Positions 36,835 through 42,517 of a stretch of 42,517 nucleotides of DNA are shown here, one piece after another. The stretch is from Endotrypanum monterogeii (lineage: Eukaryota > Euglenozoa > Kinetoplastea > Trypanosomatida > Trypanosomatidae). The notes under the pieces were generated by a model that was not told where the DNA came from, did no database searches, and saw nothing but the letters and a program-made list of their open reading frames with translations. Positions within the stretch are counted from its first letter, which is position 1, and every line of letters begins with the position of its first letter. Made by a program: the position numbers and the translations under genes. The DNA lies in assembly GCA_000333855.2 (NCBI GenBank), contig CM007320.1, positions 1,813,705 to 1,856,221 on the forward strand, written 5' to 3'.

Positions 36835-39105
36835 ATGAACGTAGGCACTGCAGAAGCGTTCCTGAGCAGTTGCGACACCTCCTCCTCCTCACGGTGTCCG
36901 TCCTCCGCGGCGGCTTCAGAGACGACTGCGTCTGCCGCGCGGCAGGACTTGAAGGATGAGGACCGGCTTTCGCAACTCGCTTGCGTGGACACCTTTATGT
37001 CGATCGCTGCAGACGTAACGCCAGTCCACGAATCCCCCACCCCCTCTTCACCAGAATACCCTGTCGCAAAGATGGAATACTCGCCAAATTTCAATCTCCT
37101 TTACGGAGTCTATCGCTCACTTCGGGGCCAGCTGCGGTATACCTCGAGAATCCCAGCCCCTGGGCAGCGGTGCGTGTGTGTAGATCTCCCTCCTGTGATT
37201 GAATCGATTCACACATCGGCAGCTCGCTGGTTTCTTCTGTTGGCCTTCGCCCTTCGGCAGTGTACCTCCAACTACACCGTTTGGAAAGACCGGCGTGACG
37301 TGCTCATGTCCCCCGTCGTGCTAGAGAAGGCGACCCGAGAAGCACTACGGGAAATCTCTGTACCTGAGGTCGTCTTGGCTGACACCGTCCCAGATAAGAT
37401 GAGGCAGGAGACAATGCTCGAGTTGAAGGAACGGCGAAAAAAGGTCTATCTGGTTTCGCAGCACTGGCTCCCTGCCCTCCCTGATATTTCATGGAAGGGT
37501 CGAATAAGTCCATGGCGTGCGGTGCACTGGGAGCTGATGGCGGTCGGCTGCTTCACGCGGCTATACCACAAAAACTTTCAGTTGTGGCACCACCGAAAAG
37601 AACTACTGATGTACGCCCTCCAGCAGAGCCCCTCTCGTGACGAGTGTGATGGAGTCGATAGCTTGAAAGGGCCCCTACTAGGGAGTGAGGCAATATTTAA
37701 TGAATATCTGCGCCGTCATCACGGGCTCAGTTTCGCCGATGTCGACGAACGGCCGACCCTTCATGCGGTTTTGTGCAATGAAGACGGAAAAAACTATCAC
37801 GCCTGGCTGCACCTCTCCTGGTATCTGAACGTCTTCTCCTTCCTGGTGACACCCCCGTCCCATGAGGCCCTCAAGGAGCACGCGGAAGTAATCGCTGCTG
37901 CTACAGCAGGCAGAGAACTTTCTTTCACCGTGCACCCTGAATGGATCGTTGCCTCTGAGAGTTCCGAGCAGCCACCAGCGGCTGCTCTGCGTCCGTATCT
38001 GCCTCCAAGCCCGCTCACCAGCGAGCTTCAGTTCACAGCAGAGTTAATCTATCAAGACTGCCGAAACAACTCCGCCTGGTGCCATCGCTTAGCCGTCTTG
38101 AGGGAGAGACTACTGCGACGTCTGTGGCGGCAGCTCTGCTCTGGAGACTTCATTGGATCTGATGGCACACCCTCGGCAGATCAGGAGTGGCAGCGCACTG
38201 TGCGCATCATTTGCTTTGAGGAACTCAATTACTCACTTCAGTGGTTGTACGTGGACCCAACAAACGAGGTTGCCTACACCCACGCTCGCACCGTTGCGCT
38301 CCTCTTTCACACGCTCACGACGCGACAACATGTATGGGCCGCAGAGCGCTCTTTAGCGGGCGGCAGTGAGGAACTTCAGCGCTATCTTGCCGATGCTCCA
38401 CTGGTCACCCCTGTAGCACTAACAAATTCCCAGCTGTGTAGCGACGCCGACACTGGCACCGTCTCCACCTCCACTCATATTTTGCATCTCCTAGACACTC
38501 GCCAACGTCATATTATGTGGGGTGTTTACGTGGAGAGTTTCTCACTGCTGCGACATATGCAGCGTGTTCTGGATACGGTCATTCGGCCCCGAGTAAAGGA
38601 GCTGGAGGTGCAAGCAACGCACATCTTGCGCTCGACAACCGCGATCAACGTGACACGCTCGCTTGGTCAGGCTCCTAGGCAAGAGGCGATTGAGGCTCTC
38701 AACTCCCTTTATGAACGTGGCTCTCAGCACATGCTGGACAACCTCCACCAGATAGATGCAGCACTTTATTTCGCTTGTCACGCAAAACTAGAGGAAATGT
38801 GGTTGACGTACATGGACTCAAAACAGCGGCGCAGGGTACAGCAGCTTCGACCCTCGGAGGCGTACAGCGAAGGTATCAGACCTGAGTGGCTGGTGCAGTA
38901 TCCGTGGTGTGAAGGAGAGAGAAGTCTGACGGGCATGGGCGAAAAGGATTACCGCCAAGACGCTGTTGTTCGCTGCTTTCTAGCGTACGAAGCTGTCGCG
39001 TTAAGCAAGGCAAAGAGGCTGACGATCGCTGACTCGATTCGGTTTAAGTACTGGAAGAACGAGGTCCTCAACGTTATGTTTCGTAGCTACGACACACGTG
39101 CCTGA
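36835..39105 (+). CDS. FTA: Protein farnesyltransferase alpha subunit (PPTA repeats)
   Basis: This 756-residue protein carries prenyltransferase alpha-subunit repeats. The subunit pairs with a beta subunit to attach farnesyl (or geranylgeranyl, in GGTase I) to C-terminal CaaX cysteines of small GTPases and other proteins. Repeats with the N-x-x-x-W-x-x-R core are seen at about residues 145-160 (NYTVWKDRRDVL), 247-262 (NFQLWHHRKELLM), 320-332 (NYHAWLHLSWYL) and 412-424 (NNSAWCHRLAVL), with a degenerate one near 476 (NEVAYTHARTVALL). The C-terminus has ADSIRFKYWKNEV, similar to the IRKEYW end of animal FT alpha. The protein is roughly twice the mammalian length (about 380 residues). The extra sequence is an N-terminal extension of about 75 residues, a long insert between repeats 1 and 2, and more after repeat 5. 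An RabGGTase alpha subunit is the alternative, but the C-terminal match favours FT. Confidence 0.85.
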   Translation: MNVGTAEAFLSSCDTSSSSRCPSSAAASETTASAARQDLKDEDRLSQLACVDTFMSIAADVTPVHESPTPSSPEYPVAKMEYSPNFNLLYGVYRSLRGQLRYTSRIPAPGQRCVCVDLPPVIESIHTSAARWFLLLAFALRQCTSNYTVWKDRRDVLMSPVVLEKATREALREISVPEVVLADTVPDKMRQETMLELKERRKKVYLVSQHWLPALPDISWKGRISPWRAVHWELMAVGCFTRLYHKNFQLWHHRKELLMYALQQSPSRDECDGVDSLKGPLLGSEAIFNEYLRRHHGLSFADVDERPTLHAVLCNEDGKNYHAWLHLSWYLNVFSFLVTPPSHEALKEHAEVIAAATAGRELSFTVHPEWIVASESSEQPPAAALRPYLPPSPLTSELQFTAELIYQDCRNNSAWCHRLAVLRERLLRRLWRQLCSGDFIGSDGTPSADQEWQRTVRIICFEELNYSLQWLYVDPTNEVAYTHARTVALLFHTLTTRQHVWAAERSLAGGSEELQRYLADAPLVTPVALTNSQLCSDADTGTVSTSTHILHLLDTRQRHIMWGVYVESFSLLRHMQRVLDTVIRPRVKELEVQATHILRSTTAINVTRSLGQAPRQEAIEALNSLYERGSQHMLDNLHQIDAALYFACHAKLEEMWLTYMDSKQRRRVQQLRPSEAYSEGIRPEWLVQYPWCEGERSLTGMGEKDYRQDAVVRCFLAYEAVALSKAKRLTIADSIRFKYWKNEVLNVMFRSYDTRA

Positions 39106-39257
39106 CTTGAGAAGCAACGAGAACAAACGCTAAGTCGACACCCTTGTGAGGGGCGAGTGTGTGATGGCCCCAAAGCTTAGGCGTAGTCGGTACGGGTGGG
39201 GGATAAAGAAAAGCATTGACCCTGCGTTGCCGACGAAACTTTCATTTCCTATTTATG

Positions 39258-39299
<42 letters not shown>
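39258..39299. repeat. (TG)n microsatellite, longest in the window
   Basis: Twenty-one uninterrupted TG units are directly visible, about 150 bases past the FT alpha stop, so probably in its 3' UTR. Confidence 0.97.
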
Positions 39300-39300
<1 letters not shown>

Positions 39301-40672
39301 GTCTGCCCCCCCTCTAGGTAAGTTTTTCCCGATAGCATCCAGGACATGGCGAGAGGCGGAAAATGTTGCTGTTCTGCGGGCCAGGTCAAATAATCGTACA
39401 CGGAACGAATATGGCGCACAAGTGACCTAGCACCTTTTTGGATATCATGAATATGACTCTCACACGAAGTCAATCCTTTGGGTATCATACAAAGCAAAAA
39501 AAACAAAAATGTGCATTCATGATTACGACATTCCCCGAACATCACGTCCTCACACCTCCAATTACTTTCCTATCTTTGCAGTGCAGGCTGATTTAACAAA
39601 TACAGCCACTCATGCGTCGTGTCTAGCAATCACCATTCCACGGTGGACCGCAACCCTCAACACAAGAATCAAAGTATTTGGGTGCTCTTCACTCAAAGCA
39701 GTCAGAGGGCCCTATAGGTACTAGTGTCCAGCGGGCCCTATCATGGAAGGATGCCCCCATCGCATGAAATCCTGCCAGCTGTAGGTGTACGTGCAGCTCA
39801 TACGAACCGAAAGGTACCGAGCTAACCCCAATGTATTTCCATACGGCCCTCGTCTGCCTCCTCTTCTCTACCCCCGCCGCTGCAAGAAAGCCTCGCTCAT
39901 CCTGGGAGATCAGCGAAATGGGGACTGATATTACCGATACAACCGTGATGGGACGCTTTGAGGGGATTGGTGGAGCTGGAGTTGAATGCCAAGCTGCGAT
40001 GTCTCAGGGTTATGTCGGGTATTTTGGTGTCACATTTCACTGCCAGAATAGACACGCTGAGCGGGGAGAAAATAAGTTTTATTTTTTTTCAATGTCTCTC
40101 GAATGCTGTCCTGCGGTCGTTTTTTTATTTTCCCTTCGGTCAAGTTATATCCGGTATCTGCTGATCAACTCAATGCCTGCTCTTTTTTTTTTCGTGTTTC
40201 AGAGCGGGGCGAGAGCCCGTCCACTCCTGCTCCCCCCCCCGATCCTTTCGCGCCTAGGAGGTGGAACAACGTGAAGAGGTCGCGGGTGGTATTTCTTTAT
40301 TTCAGTCGCTGCTGACATGGCTATTGGTCTCACTTCTATTAGTCTTACGCACGCACTTTTTTTTTGGGGGGGGGAGGGGGGGGAGTTTTTATTCTCTGCT
40401 TTGACATTCTAAGCTCATCAACATTACGATAAACTGTCTTCCAGTCATCACTAGATGAACCATCATCTGCGCGCGAACAAAATAAAACAAAATCAACGCT
40501 GCATACGTAAAAATGATCTCGCACGCCATGTTCAGCACACGATAAAAATCGTGTTTTACGCAAACATCTGCTCTCCGAGGACCCTCACTCAATCCTAATC
40601 GTTACTGTCACCCTCTAAACCATATCTCCATCTCTCCCCATGCTTCACAACAGGCAACAACAACAAAAAATA

Positions 40673-40707
40673 CCACCCACCCACCCACCCACCCCCCCCA
40701 AAAAAAA
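40673..40707. repeat. CCCA repeat followed by C- and A-runs
   Basis: About six CCCA units lead into runs of C and A just before the pyrimidine tract of the DGK gene. The other strand is a TGGG repeat with quadruplex potential. Confidence 0.9.
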
Positions 40708-40710
40708 GAG

Positions 40711-40782
40711 CTCTTCTTTTTGTTTGCTTTTTGTGTCTCAATGATCGACTCTGAATGAACGTGTCGATGCCGCACCCGTGAG
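40711..40782 (+). promoter_or_regulatory. Predicted spliced-leader acceptor for DGK
   Basis: The pyrimidine-rich tract at 40711-40739 is followed by the first AG at 40781-40782, nine bases before the ATG at 40792. The 5' UTR would be very short. Confidence 0.4.
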
Positions 40783-40791
40783 GGAGATACC

Positions 40792-42180
40792 ATGAGAACA
40801 ATGGATCTCGGTGTCACACGTCCAAAACGGCTTTGCGCCTTCGTGAACAAAGCTAGCGGGGAGCGGAAATCTGCCCTTTTTGTTTATAAACAGCTGGAGA
40901 AACATTTTGGCGCTGACAACGTTTTTGATTTGTTTCCTGTGGATGGAAAATCACCGTCCGTTGAGGCTGCGAAAGATTTCATTGCCGAACGCAATCCCGA
41001 TGTTGTCCTCGTTGCTGGAGGAGACGGTACCGTGTCCCTCGCCATGGATATCGTTGACGCTGTGCGCACAGCGAAAGGAATCGATGAGTCAGCCGCCTGC
41101 ATCGCAGTTCTCCCACTGGGTACGGGTAATGATCTTAGCCGCAGTCTTGGATTCGGTGGAGGCTACACGAAACCGATAATGAATGCGTCACAGCATTTCA
41201 ACAAGATCCTGAAGCGATACTTTTTAGCGCGCCCAAAGAGGGTGGACCGCTTCCAGGTAACAATTGGGCTTGTCGAGGGCGGTGCCACCGATACACTTTT
41301 TCCCTTCACGCACACCAACAAGGGCACAGCAGAGAGCGCGGACCGCCCCAGGCAATCCTCAGATGATTCTCATCATTATCGCAATTCGGAGTTGCACTTG
41401 TACCGTGAGCATCACCGCGCGAATGCTGGAGCTGGCGAGAATGTCTTGTCTCCAGTTTTATTTGACGAGATGAAGACGGCAGCGAATACCAGCAGAATTG
41501 TCAACGTTTTTACTAATTATTTCTCTATCGGCTTTGATGCAAATATCGTGAAACGGTTTGACCAATTTCGCGACAGACACCCCGAGTTGTGTACGTCTCG
41601 GCGTCTAAACAAAATCGCTTACGGATTTTTTGGGTGTCGTTCCATGTTCGACGCTGGTGTGATACCGAGGGACCGCGTCCTGTTGGAGATAGATGGCAAG
41701 CGAGTGAAGGTGCCCTCCGATGCAAAGGCCCTTGTTATCGCCAACACAACTACGTACGCCGGCGGCAGTGTACTGTGGTCAGACTCACATCATCTGTATA
41801 ACGTCCCAACTCTAGATGATAAGAAATTTGAAGTATCGGCACTCAACGGAGTATCCCACATGGTGGGTGTCTACACCGGAACCCGCTCAGCGATAAAAAT
41901 CGGACAAGGTAGCACGCTCATACTCTATGCCCCTGCCAACCTCACAATGCAGCACGACGGAGAGCCCATCCGAGCGATGGGTACCAAGGACCAACTCATC
42001 AAAGCGGTCGTTGAGCTCAAGAACCAATCTTTGGGGATGCAGCTGCAGCAGCACCAAGAGCGGGGGGGGAAAAAGTCGACGACGCAGCCTCGACACACCT
42101 CAACGAAACGTGGGAATGTAAGAGAGGGTATGAGAGAGGAACCCTTCTTGTTTGGGAGGGGAGGGCAGGCTAAAGACTGA
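40792..42180 (+). CDS. Diacylglycerol kinase (catalytic and accessory domains, no C1 domain)
   Basis: This 462-residue lipid kinase would convert diacylglycerol to phosphatidic acid with ATP. The catalytic domain begins close to the N-terminus (RLCAFVNKASGERKSALF) and has the ATP-site glycine motif VAGGDGTVS (74-82, GGDGT). It is followed by LPLGTGNDLSRSLGFGGGY (107-125). The accessory domain is recognisable by YFSIGFDANIVKRFDQFR and NKIAYGFFGCRSMFD, the form found in true DGKs more than in sphingosine kinases, and by IANTTTYAGGSVLWSD near 316. About 60 residues between the two domains (roughly 165-230) are a His/Ser/Asn-rich insertion. The C-terminal 45 residues are Gln- and Lys-rich. There is no C1 (diacylglycerol-binding) domain or membrane segment, so membrane recruitment must come from elsewhere, as in the short plant DGKs. 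Confidence 0.9.
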   Translation: MRTMDLGVTRPKRLCAFVNKASGERKSALFVYKQLEKHFGADNVFDLFPVDGKSPSVEAAKDFIAERNPDVVLVAGGDGTVSLAMDIVDAVRTAKGIDESAACIAVLPLGTGNDLSRSLGFGGGYTKPIMNASQHFNKILKRYFLARPKRVDRFQVTIGLVEGGATDTLFPFTHTNKGTAESADRPRQSSDDSHHYRNSELHLYREHHRANAGAGENVLSPVLFDEMKTAANTSRIVNVFTNYFSIGFDANIVKRFDQFRDRHPELCTSRRLNKIAYGFFGCRSMFDAGVIPRDRVLLEIDGKRVKVPSDAKALVIANTTTYAGGSVLWSDSHHLYNVPTLDDKKFEVSALNGVSHMVGVYTGTRSAIKIGQGSTLILYAPANLTMQHDGEPIRAMGTKDQLIKAVVELKNQSLGMQLQQHQERGGKKSTTQPRHTSTKRGNVREGMREEPFLFGRGGQAKD

Positions 42181-42441
42181 GAGTCTTTCGTTTTATATGA
42201 ATCTGTTAATAACCTTCAACAGTCTTTCTATTTGCTTACTGTGTGTCTGTCGACGAGAATCATGCTTCCGTGTCGCCACCTGCCCTATATACCTTTCACT
42301 ACCACCACAACATTCCCTATCTGGACGCGCCTTCGTTCGGTCACCTGTCCTCTATTATTCGACTGTATGTCATGTCACGTTATGTGTCTGGGAAGGAGTG
42401 AAAAATGTATCAAGCACCTTGCTCGTTTCTTTCTTCACCTT

Positions 42442-42472
<31 letters not shown>

Positions 42473-42517
42473 ACAACTCATGAGGCGGGACAAGAAGGAG
42501 GTGAGGTGAGACGAGAA
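42181..42517. other. 3' flank of the DGK gene
   Basis: No gene is seen. T/C-rich sequence is followed by a (CA)n tract at 42444-42472. The window ends before the next gene. Confidence 0.8.
42444..42472. repeat. (CA)n microsatellite
   Basis: About 14 CA units are directly visible. Confidence 0.95.

Larger units (their letters stand above)
39106..40791. other. Spacer between FT alpha and DGK, with a complex middle part
   Basis: No certain gene is seen. A long (TG)n tract lies at 39258-39299. Positions about 39560-40060 are unusually complex for this window's spacers and free of simple repeats, with a direct repeat of GGGCCCTAT (39707-39715 and 39733-39741). T-, C- and G-runs follow (40080-40390). 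A CCCA repeat plus C-run and A-run occurs at 40673-40707. The last 80 bases hold the splice signal of the DGK gene. Confidence 0.7.

Noticed and set aside
39831..40274. 147-codon open frame starting MYFHTALVCLLFS, signal-peptide-like
   Set aside because: The second half runs through T- and C-runs and no splice signal precedes it. A small gene cannot be fully excluded, but the support is poor.
40673..40707. CCCA repeat as a telomere-like sequence
   Set aside because: The trypanosomatid telomere unit is CCCTAA. This is a spacer microsatellite inside a gene cluster.

Overview
The window looks like nuclear DNA of a trypanosomatid, most likely Leishmania. Eleven long intronless reading frames all lie on the + strand. 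They are separated by 0.3-2.1 kb spacers full of polypyrimidine tracts, G-runs and (CA)n/(TG)n/(TA)n tracts. Most starts have a polypyrimidine tract followed by an AG a short way upstream, as expected for spliced-leader trans-splicing. The cytosolic class I fumarase at 33254-34960 closely resembles the Leishmania major enzyme as I remember it, including its length of 568 residues and cluster cysteines at 133, 252 and 346. The species is not established. A Viannia-type Leishmania is a guess.

Layout: 1-290, probable 3' end of an upstream gene, with an in-frame TAG. 1134-5024, large coiled-coil protein with a C-terminal acidic region and two NPF motifs. 6251-8914, GPI1/PIG-Q subunit of the enzyme that starts GPI-anchor synthesis. 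10813-13251, AMPK/SNF1 catalytic alpha subunit. 15387-17501, PPR protein with a PIN-like C-terminal part. 18308-20401, NSUN-type RNA m5C methyltransferase. 20885-21994, CDA-fold zinc deaminase-like protein. 21995-22912, spacer with a 20-N assembly gap and poor-quality flanks. 22913-24520, unknown protein. 26228-32227, 1999-residue coiled-coil protein with SFI1-like tryptophan repeats. 33254-34960, fumarase. 36835-39105, farnesyltransferase alpha subunit. 40792-42180, diacylglycerol kinase.

The genes form one directional cluster, presumably one polycistronic transcription unit. Neighbours need not share a pathway, and here they do not: lipid and anchor synthesis (GPI1, FT-alpha, DGK), energy sensing and metabolism (AMPK, fumarase), RNA processing or modification (PPR-PIN, NSUN, deaminase-like) and cytoskeleton (two coiled-coil proteins) are interleaved. 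Regulation would be mostly post-transcriptional, through UTRs.

Start choice mattered. Three of the long open frames extend upstream of the first credible ATG through GTG or TTG codons (methyltransferase, deaminase-like) or through polypyrimidine-rich leader sequence (fumarase). I moved those starts to ATGs that lie downstream of a plausible splice acceptor. I see no tRNA, rRNA, CRISPR array or intact mobile element. The most notable points are the divergent deaminase-like gene, the PPR-PIN combination, the non-canonical methyltransferase motif, and a contig-edge sequence that is a run-shortened copy of a gene 1.8 kb downstream.
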